The notes under the pieces were generated by a model. It was not told the DNA's origin. It was given only the letters and a program-made list of their open reading frames with translations, and did no database searches. The translations under genes were made by a program, and so were the position numbers. 64,000 nt of DNA from Pseudisothecium myosuroides. Lineage: Eukaryota; Streptophyta; Bryopsida; Hypnales; Lembophyllaceae. Shown one piece after another: positions 12,003 to 25,673 of the stretch. The stretch's first letter is position 1, and each line of letters begins with the position of its first letter. The stretch covers positions 32,506,224 through 32,570,223 of the forward strand of contig OX637287.1 in the NCBI GenBank assembly GCA_951799445.1. Reading direction: 5' to 3'.

Positions 12003-13122
12003 TGGCATTATTATCACATCGGACGAGTTAGGATCACTAGGTGTCTCGGATAGGTGGACATATCGGACGGTTTGGACGGACTGAACAAACAATATGACTA
12101 CTTTAAAATAATCACAGTGGGCGGGTGAAAGTCATCGGACAAATCAAACAATTTGGATGGATTGTGCATCCAATGTGATAACTATGGCTAGTAGACAAGT
12201 CCACGTTTTAAGTCCCTATTGCACAAAGCTACAATAGCATTGCAAAGCATGTCACAAGCAATGTAGATAGGATATGCAACAAGGTAATAACAAAAATTTA
12301 AAGAAGGCAAAACACTAAATGTTGTGGGTGATAAAATGAGCTTTCAATCTTGAGTAGTTATTCCTCACCTTCACTCATATTCCACAATAAACATGAGGTT
12401 GATTACAAAGCTCTGCTTTCAAATTCGACAAATATATGTACCACTCTTTGTTTGCATACAATCGTGCAAGTCTTTGATGCTTTTGGCCGTTGTTGTGTGG
12501 TGCAATATGGTTCTCATTGTGTAGAATTGGCAGGCACCCACACAAATTAAATCACATTGGTTGTAGGTTCAAGTCCTACTTGGGGAGGCAAAGAAGGCCC
12601 TCTTTGGGGAGTATAGGTTACTTTGGTCATGGCTTACCTGAATGATGATGATACATTCGGAATTCATTAGTTGTAGATCTTTGCCTACATCGTATTCACC
12701 CTAAATCATTTAAAATTGTGTCCGATAGTGCTACCGCAGACCAATTGGTCCCATGTATGAGCAGTACGTGGGAGCTTTTTCTCTATTCCTCAATCCACCG
12801 TCTCATTATTACTTATAATATCTTAAATTCATTAGATGTGAGGATGAATGTCACAAACATCTCCACTTATTATGAAGACAATGTAGCTAGTTTGTAGCAA
12901 ACATTAAATTCTTACACTCATTTATAATTATCACATTTGATGGACCGTACCGTCCGTCCAAGTTGTCTGATTTGCTCGTCTGTTTGGGATGTCTAGTGAC
13001 CCTTATCCTCCTAATGTGGCTACTTTAAAGTAGTTACATTGTCTGTCTGGTCCATCCAAACTGTACAATATGTTTGCTCGTCCGAGACGTCTAGTGATTC
13101 TAACTCGTTTGATATGACAACA
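12003..13122. mobile_element. ~1.1-kb element bounded by ~185-bp inverted repeats
   Basis: The segment at about 12003-12192 recurs inverted at about 12938-13122. Matching words include GCATTATTATCACATCGGACGAG against the inverse of CTCGTTTGATATGACAACAATGC, and CTACTTTAAAATAATCAC against the inverse of GTGGCTACTTTAAAGTAG. Both arms are strewn with GGAC/GTCC words. Long terminal inverted repeats of 100-300 bp around a non-transposase core are typical of Mutator-like elements, but I could not find a 9-bp target duplication, so this assignment is inference. The core (12193-12937) contains the tRNA-like scrap at 12546-12587. Confidence 0.5.
12546..12587 (+). pseudogene. 3-prime half of a plastid-type tRNA-Asn (GUU)
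   Basis: The T arm is perfect: stem GTAGG (12563-12567), loop TTCAAGT, stem CCTAC (12575-12579), followed by the acceptor strand TTGGGGAG. From memory this matches the 3-prime part of chloroplast trnN-GUU (GGTCGTAGGTTCGAATCC...), differing mainly by CpG-decay type changes. The anticodon arm and 5-prime half are degenerate or absent, so it cannot be a functional tRNA. It is probably a nuclear plastid DNA fragment or a captured scrap. Confidence 0.5.
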
Positions 13123-14868
<1,746 letters not shown>

Positions 14869-15092
14869 TAAGCTTATGTGATCCATAATATGTATTTTTT
14901 TGAATTTGTATGGTTACAAATTTTTTTTGAATTGATGAAACTTGGGCTTTTGTTTCATTTTGAGAAAACTCCAACATCTCTAAATAGGCCTTGCTTGGGA
15001 ATTTATTAGGGGTTAATGGGGAGATAAAACAAGTGATGAGAATGTGACTTTGCAAGGACTATTAAGGTGGGCCTTCGAAAATGCACCACTAA

Positions 15093-15337
15093 TCCAAAAC
15101 CGCCACCATCATTCTAGGTACATCTCCAAAATCAATATAAACATATGTGGAAGAAAAGATCAGAGAACCTCTATCAAAAAAATTTGATCCTCCATAACTT
15201 TTGCGTACGGTATCCAAATGCCACATTCTTTGGTGCGTTGGAACCTCCTTTCCCTTGCCAACAAAAGAATAATAAAATTTGTTAATTCTAATAATAATAA
15301 ATAGGCACAATAGTAAAGAGTGACGGTTTTGGAGTTC
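15093..15337. repeat. dispersed repeat, copy 1 of a family also at 63.6 kb
   Basis: The stretch runs from CCAAAACCGCCACC through GTACATCTCCAAAATCAATAT, ATCCTCCATAACTTTTGCGTA and GCGTTGGAACCTCC to GTGACGGTTTTGG. The outer words are inverted copies of each other, as in a MITE. The same order of words occurs at 63565-63810. No coding capacity. Confidence 0.6.
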
Positions 15338-15395
15338 CCACCTTATCATTGAGTTCCAAATTGTGTCCAATAAAATTTGGAGTGAGAACATGTGC

Positions 15396-16784
15396 CATGC
15401 TCTTGAGTTCTAAGACAGTGAACGGCATGATAAAGGGTCAATTCCAAAAAACACTCCCTAATGCAATTAGTATTGGTCTCTCCTAATTCCTGGGCTTGTC
15501 ATTATCCTTCCCAAAATTGGCAACTTGCTGAAATATGAAGGACCTGCAACTTGGCTCACAATATGAAATTTATTATTGTCATACCTTTTTTGGCATTGTT
15601 ATGTGTGCCAACAAATTCAACCTTACCTTGTTTGCATGAAAAGCCTTTTTTAAAGTAGAATCTTTTCCTCATCCTTTTATAATGCCAAAAAATCCATTGG
15701 AGGTTTGGATTGTCGGCTTTGCATTGGGTCAATTTGTCCAAAAAAAGTATTGGTAGTATGCCAACTTTGTAGAATGCCCCGCCATTTGCAGTTACAGGGC
15801 TCAATTGCCGAGCCTACACTACAAATGTTCTAAAAGAGACCGTAGCCGTGCCCTGCACTGAACAAGTGTTGTGCATCTGGCATCTTTAGTCCTTACTCAT
15901 TTGTCCTCACCAACGTTCACAAAAACGTTTAAAGATTGCTCCATTGCTATTGAAAATTTTCCACTACTAAATGTATGTGGATGAATTTCTTTGAAAAAAT
16001 TAGATTCTTGTAGTTTTTCCAACTTGACGAACAAAATGTTGTACGAGTTGTGATTTGCCAAAACCTTGGTGGTATTCATCCATTACAAATGAAATTTGTT
16101 GTTCGCCATGGTGCACCCTGGGCTGTCGATGGGTTGCAAATACGACTACATCTCAGCCATCCAGATTGTAGGGAAAAGTCAACCGATAGTTGCATCGTCT
16201 CTCCTATTTTTGCTCAGAGTCTAATCTCTTGCATTGTAGGTGTTAGCAAGCTCCTAATCAGGTTTAATTTCCAGGCGCGCATTTAGTGGCATTTAATCTT
16301 GTTGTTGTTGTGGCGTTGTGTTGCTCTGAGATTGATTTGCTTGCAATGGCGGCGTCACGGCAAAGGCTCTCATTTTGAATGATTTCAATGCGGTTCACAA
16401 TTGTTATCAACCATTTGAAAAATTGATTTCCTTGTGGCGATTTTTGCATTTCTGGTATTCTTTCCTTGCGTGCTTGTTTCAATCTTCACTACCTATGGCT
16501 GCTTTTGTGTGCTTGTATTGGGGTGCATTAGGATGCAGTGCTTAATAATGACACCTTGACTAAGATTGCCCAATAACTTCTATGTGCAGACGTTTTGGTC
16601 TAGCCAAAATAGTCATGACGTAGGAAAATTTGGTGTGGGCACCATGGAGGTCATCCTTCTACCAAAGACATGGTTGTTCGACTCCATTTCGCAAAAAGTG
16701 TTGTGCAATTGCCCTTTAAAAAGTACCATAATGTCACTTGAGCCTCAAACACAAAAGGAAAGAAAGGGAATTAGTGTCGCAATC
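15396..16784. other. decayed repeat DNA, no gene identified
   Basis: Moderately GC-rich patches depleted in CpG suggest old methylated transposon sequence, for instance 15800-16300. Short frames on both strands show no transposase or host-gene motif that I recognise. Confidence 0.45.
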
Positions 16785-17051
16785 CATTAGATGTTTTTTA
16801 GGGGGTTGAAAGGGCCGTTTCAACCTTGTTCTTCTTGTTGTAATGAACAATACCGCTGTCAAAATATTAAAATAATAAAATAATAAAATAAATAAAAATA
16901 ATTTTAAAAAAATATTCAAAAAAAAATTAAATATTAATATCTGACGTAGTAGAAGTTCTGCCACGTCAGACTGTGCCACAATGCAGTTCCCATAGTTCGA
17001 AAACTCAAGGGAGTTCATAGCCTTTCAGACCCCCAAAATTCCATCTCATAG
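16785..17051. mobile_element. CATTAG-family MITE, copy 2
   Basis: Begins CATTAGATGTTTTTTAGGGG and ends with an imperfect inverted copy (CCCCAAAATTCCATCTCATAG). It keeps the family plan: AAAGGGCCGTTTCAACC near the left, an A/T-only middle, then TCTGACGTAGTAGAAGTTC followed by GCCACGTCAG, and GTTCATAGCCTTTCAGACCC near the right end. More degenerate than copy 1. Confidence 0.55.
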
Positions 17052-17357
17052 GTAGTTCTTGTGCACTACGTAAGCATAAAAAAAAAAACCCAACCACCAT
17101 CACGAGGAGGTGGCAAGAGGTCTGGGCTTGCAAATACACTTAGGCGGAAGGTGAATTCAACACAAATGGTGACCTCACTGGAGTTGTGTGTCAATGTTGC
17201 TCTGCAATTATTGGTAGGAGGAAGATCATGGTATATTGGTATCCAAAGGGAACAACCTCAAGAAATACAAAGGTAAAAGATATGTAAAGAAGATGGTGTC
17301 CCCTTCCCTCACTTGAAGAAGTTAAGGGGATACTTTCATAAAGACGGATTGCAAGCA

Positions 17358-17796
17358 CATTAGAAAAAAATTCAACCCTTGGAACAGTCGGAAGGGCTAC
17401 TTCCTTTGACAAAGGTACTATGAGTTTCCTATAATGGAACTCATAGCCCCTTTGAGGGACAATGGTCACTATTCATCATCAATGATGAATAGTAGCCACA
17501 ATAAAAAAAATAATAAATTTAAAAAAAAAAAATTAAAATAATAAAATAATAATAATTTAGGCTGACGAGGATAATTTCGGCCACATCAGATTTTGAAATT
17601 TTGAAATTCCGTATTTGTTTTAATAACAATATTTTTTAATATTTTCTAAATATTTTCTAAATTATAATATTGAATTGTCAAGCCTTGCAGTTAGTTGGCA
17701 AATTTTTTCATTTTATTTTATTTTTATTTTTTTGGCCAACATTCCTTCCTGTTCGGGAACTTATAGCCCTCTCGAGAGCTCATATTTCTTCTAATG
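17358..17796. mobile_element. CATTAG-family MITE, copy 3
   Basis: Left end CATTAGAAAAAAATTCAACCC; right end, inverted, CATTAGAAGAAATATGAGCTC. Internal family features are present: GGAAGGGCTACTTCC, an A/T-rich middle, CTGACGAGGATAATTTC then GGCCACATCAG, and GGGAACTTATAGCCCTCTCG. It contains a local inverted repeat around CATCATCAATGATGAATAG. Longer than its relatives (439 bp). Confidence 0.6.
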
Positions 17797-18149
17797 CTTC
17801 CAGTTCTGCAAGCTCTGGGTAGAATGTAAGCAAGCGTAGACTATAGCAGAGCAAGTCATTGCCGATTTGGAGGGCGAAGTGGAACATAAGGAAGTACAAT
17901 TCTCCACTCTTTTTCAAATTCTTTGTCATGGTCATCCAATGTATGATTACAAGTGAGAACAACATTTGTTTAGGCATTTTAAGCTTAAAAACGTACAGAG
18001 AAAGCACTAGTCTGAGTCCATAGGGTGGGAAATAAGTGAGCATCTGCACAATTGTATACGTACTTGCGTTTTGTTGGTCTTAATGTCTATCGTACATTTA
18101 GTCTGCAAGAATAATCTCTATTAGTATAGACGAAATCACCGCCATTGAT

Positions 18150-19172
18150 AATACATTGTGGCTAGGTGTTCATGTCTGTGCTATGGACTTTGACTTTAGA
18201 AAGAGTCTCCCATCTAATGCACCTCCCTTGCATCTCTGATAGTGGTACATTGGACCACTTGACCAATATGATAATGTATTCTTTGATGGAGGGGGGGGGG
18301 CTAACTCATGAAGTGATAGCCTTCAAACTCGTTTGCTTTGGGGTTGACGGTGTCAATACCTTTCAGGGACTAAAAACAAGTGTGACAACCCAAATTTGTG
18401 AGAAATGGGTGCTTTTTGTACTTGGTGCTTCTTGTACTAGTCATAGGATCAACTTGGTGGTTGAAACTCTTTCTAACTAACCATTCATCACTCAGTTGGA
18501 GGGGCTATTTCAGTCCATATACTCCTAATTTTGCCTTAGCCATAAGTGCCATACAAACCTCTAGAGGCTTGTTGATCTCATGGAAATAAAAGAAAACAAG
18601 ATGCTCCAAAATGTTGAGATGCACTGGATTACAATGAGAAGTCTAGTGCAGAGAATAATGGGTGAATACAAGATGTTGCTTGTGAAAATGGGTGTTGATA
18701 TGGAAGTTGCTGTTGGTTCAAAAACCAATTGCACGGTTGTTGCTAACTTCAATTTGCTTGCCGATGTTGAAGTTCTTATGTCACTGGCTTACTTCATTCC
18801 AATGGTAAACGATATGTACTACTTGATCATGTTGATCCAAGTCACGGACATCTTCATTTGTGATTTTATGCAAATGAATCTATAAAAGTTTGCCAAGATG
18901 AACTGGCCAAGATGTTCATCAAGGCTTCTACTGCCTACAACATGGCAAATTTCTCATGTTACAACAAGCTGAATAAGCTCAAGTGTGAGGACATACCTTT
19001 GGAGTGGAGGGACTTGGTGGATGACAATGGCATTTGCCACTCTTCTGTTTCAGGGTGAATATACTTCAGTGTTTGCGCAATATTTTGACAAACAGACAAG
19101 GCAAATTTTTTTTGTCACCCAACATGAATACAAATTAAATGTGTTCAAAATATCACGGAGCGGCAGTTTGTA
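18150..19172 (+). pseudogene. hAT-like transposase relic
   Basis: Successive fragments in changing frames read like the central part of the plant hAT-related proteins that carry a DUF4371-like region: a GLTHEVIAFKLVCFGVDGVN block, CTSHRINLVVETLSN, then after a frame change LMEIK-NKMLQNVEMHWITM, MGEYKMLLVKMGVDM and VEVLMSLAYFIPM, and finally SVFAQYFDKQTRQIFFVTQH. At least four frame breaks and several stops make it non-functional. It abuts the Harbinger relic. The family call rests on the VCFGVDGV, SHRxNLxVxTLS and ITMRS blocks. Confidence 0.6.
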
Positions 19173-19711
19173 GACACTTCATTTTTGTTTATGCTTTGCT
19201 TTCATTTCAAATATTTTACTATATTTCTACACTTTGTTGAAGACGATGTCTGGCATACATCGCAACAAATGTTGAACCTCAGGTATTGGCAAACTTATCG
19301 CATGGACTTTTTAGCATTTCAAGCTTTGGTTGATTTATTAACACCCTATTTGCGTCCCACTGCTGTTACATTTGTAAAAGCCCCCATCCTAACTACAAAA
19401 CAAGTGAAACTTGTTTTGTATCAATTAGCACATGGTAAAAATTGTGCTAGGATGCACAACTTATATGGATGTGGTGAGTTTACTATCCAAAAGTACACTA
19501 TAATAGTTTGTCAAGCATTAGGAAATGGAGAGGATGGTTTATTCTTTCAATTTTTTCACACACCTCAGGGTGATCAACTTCAAAATATTATGGAAATTTT
19601 TAGGGACATCACAGGTTTATCAAAAATAGCTGGTGCAATTGATGGCTCCCATATCCCTCTTACAACCCAACCGAGCAAACGATACACTCCTATGCCCCAA
19701 GAATTTTTTAA

Positions 19712-20624
19712 CCCCTAAAGGATCGTTGTTCCTTCGGGGGACAAATGGGATTTGGGCAGGTACCTACGGGCTAAATTTTTGTTATGATTTTTTAAAACTG
19801 TTTTTGAAGATAGAAGAACTAATAAGCTTTGTGGGAATATAATTTTTTTCACAATCGGTGCCTAGGAACAAGAGTTATGACCAAATAAGCTCAAAACAGG
19901 GGATGGGGGATAGCAAACAAAATTTGCAAAAATTTGAATTTTTTTTTTGAATTTTTTTCCCTCATAGATTATATATATTTTTAATCTGGAAAGCTTTCAT
20001 TCATTTCATTTGGATTTGTTATGAGGAAGTTATGGACATTCTTGTTTTTCAGTTAGTTAGAGCATCTTCTTTAAAAAAATAACTCGTAGGATTCATTTCT
20101 GAATGCAATTTTTTCAATTTTTCAATTTTTTGGCATGGTTTAGTTTACTTGCTAGAACAATCTCACCATTGTTATTAGTGCATTTTAATTCCATCTAAAA
20201 GATATTAATATTTTAGATTTTCCTTCTATCTCGTACCTACTTCTACTTAACAATTTTTTTAAGAATGAAAATTAAATTTTTTTGAATTTTTTTTCCTAGA
20301 CCCTCAACTCAATTCTCCACTATTAAGATTTAAAGCTAAAAATTCTTTAGTGCAAAAATTTTAAGTTAAAAATGTTCAAAGTCAAAAAATCCAGTCCCGC
20401 AATGTGCTGAAAAACTTGTTTTTTCCACTTTAAACGCAAATATCTTGCAATCTGTGCGGTCAAAAATTCTGAAATTTTTTCCACACGTTTTTACACTAGT
20501 TAGGTGTAAGGTCCTATGGTTAGATGTGAAAAAAAACAATTTAATTTTTTTTTACTCTTTGCTATAGAAATGGCAATTTTGAGTGTTTTTTGGCAAAAAA
20601 TAAAAGGCCTCGGTTCTTTAGGGG
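19712..20624. mobile_element. TTAA-flanked element A inserted in the Harbinger transposase
   Basis: A 913-bp element with ends CCCCTAAAGGATC and (inverted) CCCCTAAAGAACC. The left flank is TTAA (19708-19711) and the right flank TTTA (20625-20628), one change from TTAA. Its right half, inverted, matches element C at 29692 over several hundred bases (for example CATCTAACCATAGGA and CAGCACATTGCGGGACT). It encodes no protein. TTAA target duplication is the signature of piggyBac-type transposition; the assignment to that superfamily is inference from target site and CCC-starting ends. Confidence 0.85.
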
Positions 20625-20765
20625 TTTATCGAATTTCTTTTAATAATATTATTTTACAAGGAATGTGTGATGCGAATAGGATGTTTTGGAATGTTTGTGC
20701 CAGCCAACCTGAAACTATACATGATGCTGGGCAATTTGCTAAATCCTCTCTAGTTGCACAATTAA

Positions 20766-21335
20766 CCCCTAAAAGACCGGAGGGGTGTCCAAATTTCCAA
20801 AATTGCGAAGATCTATTATAAAATGCAACTTAGAAGAATATTTCAATGATGACTTTCAAACAATAGTTGTAAAATGCTATTTATAGATCACATCCATACG
20901 GTTAGATCAACAAAAACACATCCCAATATTTTTCAATAAAATTTGAAGCCAAAAATTGGAAATTCCTTCTAAAATTAATTGTAGATTGATTATTTATGAT
21001 TTTTAAAATATATTTTTTTCTATAATTTTAAAATATTGAGTTCTAATTATAGTAATTTTTGAAGATTTTTATTTGATTTTTTGATTCAAGTGATTTTTGA
21101 AGGATTATCTTTTGAACTGAAAAAGTTACTTTTCGAGGCTAGACTTCCCGATACCTTTTGAATTATAGAATATTTGCAAAGCAAAATCTTCATAACCTGA
21201 ACCGTACAAATGTTAAAGAACTAATATAAGAATCTTGATAAAAAATTGATGGATGAAAAAAATGCATTTCAGTGAGTTTGGGACATGTTTCCGTTCATTC
21301 ATTGTTCAAAATCTGCACTCATGGTCCTTTAGGGG
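20766..21335. mobile_element. TTAA-flanked element B inserted in the Harbinger transposase
   Basis: A 570-bp element with ends CCCCTAAAAGACCGG and (inverted) CCCCTAAAGGACCATGAG, flanked by perfect TTAA duplications at 20762-20765 and 21336-21339. Its interior does not obviously match elements A and C, so it may be another non-autonomous type using the same termini. No coding capacity. Removing the element and one TTAA joins KSSLVAQL in frame to the block that leads into RPYLIGDTAYP. Confidence 0.85.
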
Positions 21336-21492
21336 TTAAGTACAAGACAAATTCTAGCAAGGCCAGTCATCAACTTGAGTGGAATGGACATTAGGCCTTA
21401 TTTGATTGGTGACACTGCTTATCCAAGTCGATCGTATTTTCTCCGAAATTTCAAATTGGATAATACAGCAATGGTGGATTAGAATAGGTATG

Positions 21493-21796
21493 CATTACAA
21501 AAAATTTCAGGCTTCGGAAAGGCCGCGAGTTTTGCACTGCCCGCAACTACCCTAGTGCATTTAGAGAGGAAATTCACTGTTTTTTATTTTTTAATGAAAC
21601 CTGCTGATGTGGCACTACTTGTGCCACATCAGCGCCACGTCAGGTTTTCATACTTTTTAAATATTTTTTTAATTTTTTAATATTTTTTTTTCCAAATTTT
21701 TATTTATTTTTATTTTCCAATAATTGCACAAAAAATCAAATCAAATCAAAATCAAATCCTTAACGGCCCTCCACAGGGCTCAGATTTTTTCTAATG
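21493..21796. mobile_element. CATTAG-family MITE, copy 4
   Basis: Left end CATTACAAAAAATTTCAGGC; right end, inverted, CATTAGAAAAAATCTGAGCC. It contains the family motif in its clearest form: CTGATGTGGCACTACTTGTG followed by GCCACATCAGCGCCACGTCAG. It sits five bases inside the large intron of the Harbinger transposase relic. Target duplication not evident. Confidence 0.7.
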
Positions 21797-21819
21797 TTTT
21801 ATTTTTTATGGGCCCCGTT

Positions 21820-22825
21820 GAAAACGCCGACGCTCCCAATGAGGGGAACGCCGCGGCCCAACGGGAACGTCGAGAGCGGGGAACTTTGGGAGCGTTATCC
21901 CAATTCATTTTGGCTGTGGCCTGATTATTATTGTTGCGCAACCCGTCCTCGATCGTGTCGTTGACCACTTCTTTCGCGTCCTGCTCGTGATTCCGCTTCA
22001 TTCCTTAATTCCTTCTTAGAATTCCCTGAGGAGCTTGAGCGGGGCGTTGGTGATGGTCGGACTTTGATGAGGAGCTTGACGATTGGGGTTTCGCTTTGTG
22101 GAATGTTTGTTTCGGCTTCTTTTGGTTTGAAATTGACTGCGACTGGAGTTTTTTGAGAGATTTTGAAGAGATTTTGGAAGAGATTTGGAAGAGATCGGAA
22201 GTGGTGATCGCTTGAGTTTTTTGTGAGTGGTAGATTGTCTATTCCGGTGCTGTTGTTGTTTTACACCTGCTGCTCTGGATCGGACTTGCGAGGTTTCTTA
22301 AGCATTGGAGAGGCTGTTGCGGGAATTAAGGCCAGGAAGGTGGTCATGAGTACGGGATTGTGGTTTTCTTGAATTTTGGATCGATCGAGAAGGAGTTGTG
22401 ATGAGGATTAGGAATTTAAGGTGAGAACAATCGGAAATTTTTACTGATGAAAATCTCAGCGGGCAGGAATTTAAGTGGAGGTTGCCTCCGGAAGCGTGAA
22501 AGGGAGGTTTGGAAGAGGAAGGTGAATCGTAACAAGTGTGCCGTTTTCTCGGCCACAGCGTTTGGTGATGGTCAAGCTGGCTTCCTACGAGCCGCTGGAG
22601 GGCTCCTCCTGCCCGCCGTCGCCATTGTCCCCTCGAGGGAGGAAGAAAGGGTGTGGCGCTTGTGGCGGCATTCCGGGCACTCGATGGTTGAGTAAGTCGT
22701 TGAAGGAGAAGAAGAACGGGATGACAAAACGGAAAGCGGATGGGTTCAGAACTCCACGGAGTAACAGGAAGCGAGGTCGCGATCGTGTGGAGGTGGAAGC
22801 GGAGTTAAAGAGAGAATATGGAATC
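21820..22825 (+). other. GC-rich leader-like stretch ahead of the EDR2-like relic
   Basis: This part is much richer in GC than its surroundings and has exon-like frames, notably 22538-22840, a Lys/Arg/Pro/Ser-rich frame that runs into the first PH-domain exon in another frame. It may be the promoter and 5-prime leader of the EDR2-like pseudogene or a fused fragment of another gene. I recognise no domain in it. Confidence 0.4.
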
Positions 22826-25673
22826 GGACAGGGAGAGTGACTTGGGGGGTCTTGCGAGTGATATGGGAGTAGCGGCGTACGCCGAATGGGTATCACGTCG
22901 GAACAAGCTCCTTAGGTTACCAGTTCTTCACCGACCGGTTTTTGATCATTAAGGGGAAGCATGTAACCATGTTCAAGCGCAATCCCGTCGAGTATCCTCG
23001 AGCTGTATGTTCACGCTTCTCCTTTGTCACTTTGCCTTGGTTTCTTAAATTTATAGCGCAGGCATACCGAATGTCCGTTATTCATGTCGCTGGTTTATAC
23101 ACTTGGTAGAAGATGAACTCGACCTTTTTGGAGGACAGAGTGGTTCAGATGTCTGTTCCCCCTTTACCTCCAACCCATGTCTATGCCATCAGGGCCATGT
23201 TAGAACTGAGTAGTCCTTCCCCACTACAGAGTGGACTATCAATATAACCTTCCTAAAGACAAGATTATAATTCTTTGGGGGAGAATAGAGGATTTGGATA
23301 TCCATAATTGTGATCACAATTGCGTTGGCATTATGTATCTGAAACGAAATACGTGCGAAGTGGTTGACCTGATTTTACAACAATGGAATGTACGAAACTT
23401 GCAACGACGGATTCTCTGTGACTTACTTGAATCTGCATTCTCTTGGCTTTCTGCTTCTCAGGTGCCTATCAGAAGTGGAGTTGTGGGAACGCATTTGATG
23501 GTGGAGGAAGTGGGCCGGCAAATTTTCCATGGAAGTGTATGCCCGTATGCACTCAATGTTTAGCCGTTGAGATGTATTGTACTTGATTCGATATTGAATA
23601 TGTTCTAATGGGTCTATAATGGAGCTATTCAAGTGAAAGTCAAGAAAGAACAAGAAGCACAAGCTTTGAGCTTTCTTCTGCCTCTACTCATTCTTCTACT
23701 CACACATGATTTTTGCAGGCTTTGTATGTTCTTCGAATCTTCAATCGCCTGGACCACAGCAGACAAGGAGAGGTAAGTATGAAACTCTTTTTATCCAAAT
23801 TAATCGTAGCACTTCAATTCTTGATACGTTTATTGAGCAACTGCCTAGCACTTTGGACTCGCTTATGTTGTTTCCAAAGGTCTAGTACCTATTTACATGA
23901 ACCGCGCACGATTACCTGCTTATTCTTCTGCTGGGTTCAGGGTTCAGGGTTCGCATGTGATACTGCGGAAGAAGTCGCCAAGTGGGTTTCTGCTTTCAAG
24001 CATGCCAAGGAAGAGGTGAGTAATCAACGTATACTAATTTTCAGAGTTGACGTCATTTCTCTCCTCTCTGGTGTACCACATTGTTGGCGTTTGGGTGATG
24101 CTATCGATTCTCTGATTGTAAATGCTTGACCTGTGTGGGTAAATCTTTTCTGTATCACAGGTCGATTTTTCCAGTGAACGAATTGGGAGTGGCCGCAGGA
24201 TCATCAACACAGACGATGAGTAAGCACTGATGGCTTTGGGTGGATCTCTGCATTTGGTTTGCTATTAGATGCAACCTTATGAAGATTAGGCAGCGGATTA
24301 TTCCACGCATACAATCTCATCGGGACAAATTTTCGAAATTGATTCACCGATACCGCACGATTTTGTAGATTTGATATAAATGGGCCTCGCACGAATCCAA
24401 GGTCGGTCACAAGAGGCATTGGCAAGCTAATTACTATTGGCAGAGGTAATTTCACATGGTTGTAGCTCTTTTGTGCATAATGTATAGAAGGCGTGCTTCT
24501 GGTAACATGCTTTTGTTTTGACGGATAGATTGGCACCTGATTTTCTATTTTGATGTTGTTCATAACAATTATGCACCTAAGTCTTATCACTGAAGTTTCT
24601 TTGGAAGCAGGGCCAGGTTCACGATTGAGGCGGCCGTCAGTGGTGTCGCCGCAGGAACCTGATTCCGACGGATTTTACAACTATCGTGAGGGAGACACGT
24701 TTGAGCATGCCGACTAGAGGTGCTTCTGCACTGTTAAATGGTGATTTAAGCTGGTCTTTTGAAAGTTGGTTTTACGTCTTGCAAGTTTCAGCAGCTTATA
24801 TTGAGGTTTCATATCCTGGATGTCTTGTATCTTTTACTCCAATGTCACAGAAGATGTGGTGTTCCGCATAGAGTATATGAGAAGAGGCTGCATTTTAGCG
24901 ATTGTAGCTCCAACTCCATGAGAACATCGAAAGTGTATTATTTTATAGACCTTCTCACCCGTCTGCCGATGATGTTTTGCAAGCAGGCCTTCGAATCTTT
25001 GAAGATGTCACAGCCTCCAAGGTGATTCGAGCATATCTTTCTGTGCTTCCTTCTTTTTCATGTTTACGTGTGGATTGAGTTTTAATTACCTAGGTGTATA
25101 TCAGCTTGCCTTATACCTATTATTTATGGATTCAGGCAGAGAAAGGCACAATTATGAAGGCGGTTGGTGTGATTGAAGCTACTCCAGAAACAATCTTTGA
25201 GCGGATTATGAGCTTGGACAGTTCTCTTCGATACCAGTAAGTCAATTAGTCGCTATTATTATGTAGTGTAGATATGTCTCGAGGTGGCCCTTGTTGCAAG
25301 AGGACATCCATGCGGTTAAATATTTGTACAATATTTTATATTTGAGAAGCCTATCTGCTACTTTGAACTTATGCAACATTGACATTGCATAAGAAACTAG
25401 CCTGATAAATTTTTATGTCAGTACTTGTATTGGCTGTGGTCACGTGTGTTTCAAGACCATTTTAGCTGCTCTTCTAGGAAGAAGCTTACAGGATGCTAAG
25501 GAGTGCAGGGCGTTTTTTTCAATGAAGATACGCATGTTTTGCGATTGTTTCTCAAAGTCTATTGTCATTTTGTTGCTTGTGTTCTTCAGATGGGATACAC
25601 TGGCCGGGAATATGGAGCTTGTTGAGCAAGTTGATGGGCATTCGGACACCGTGTATGGCTCATTTGACCCCAA
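22826..25673 (+). pseudogene. truncated EDR2-like PH-START gene
   Basis: Exon-like pieces match plant ENHANCED DISEASE RESISTANCE 2-like proteins, lipid-binding proteins built of PH, START and DUF1336 domains. Pieces: about 22826-23006 (WVSRRNKLL then YQFFTDRFLIIKGKHVTMFK), 23462-23536 (GVVGTHLMVEEVGRQIFHG), 23719-23772 (ALYVLRIFNRLDHSRQGE), about 23948-24015 (AEEVAKWVSAFKHAKEE), 24161-24219, 24611-24740, 24987-25021 (GLRIFEDV), 25136-25236 (start of START: ATPETIFERIMSLDSSLRY) and 25590-25673 (WDTLAGNMELVEQVDGH). Lesions: one extra base near 22914 shifts the frame between NKLL and GYQFF; TAG at 24715-24717 replaces an expected Trp; the phase into the 23948 piece is off. Most of START and all of DUF1336 are missing. 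The whole relic lies inside the Harbinger transposase intron. Confidence 0.8.

Noticed and set aside
22538..22840. 100-codon Lys/Arg-rich gene
   Set aside because: Overlaps the EDR2-like leader, no domain, composition explained by the GC-rich stretch.
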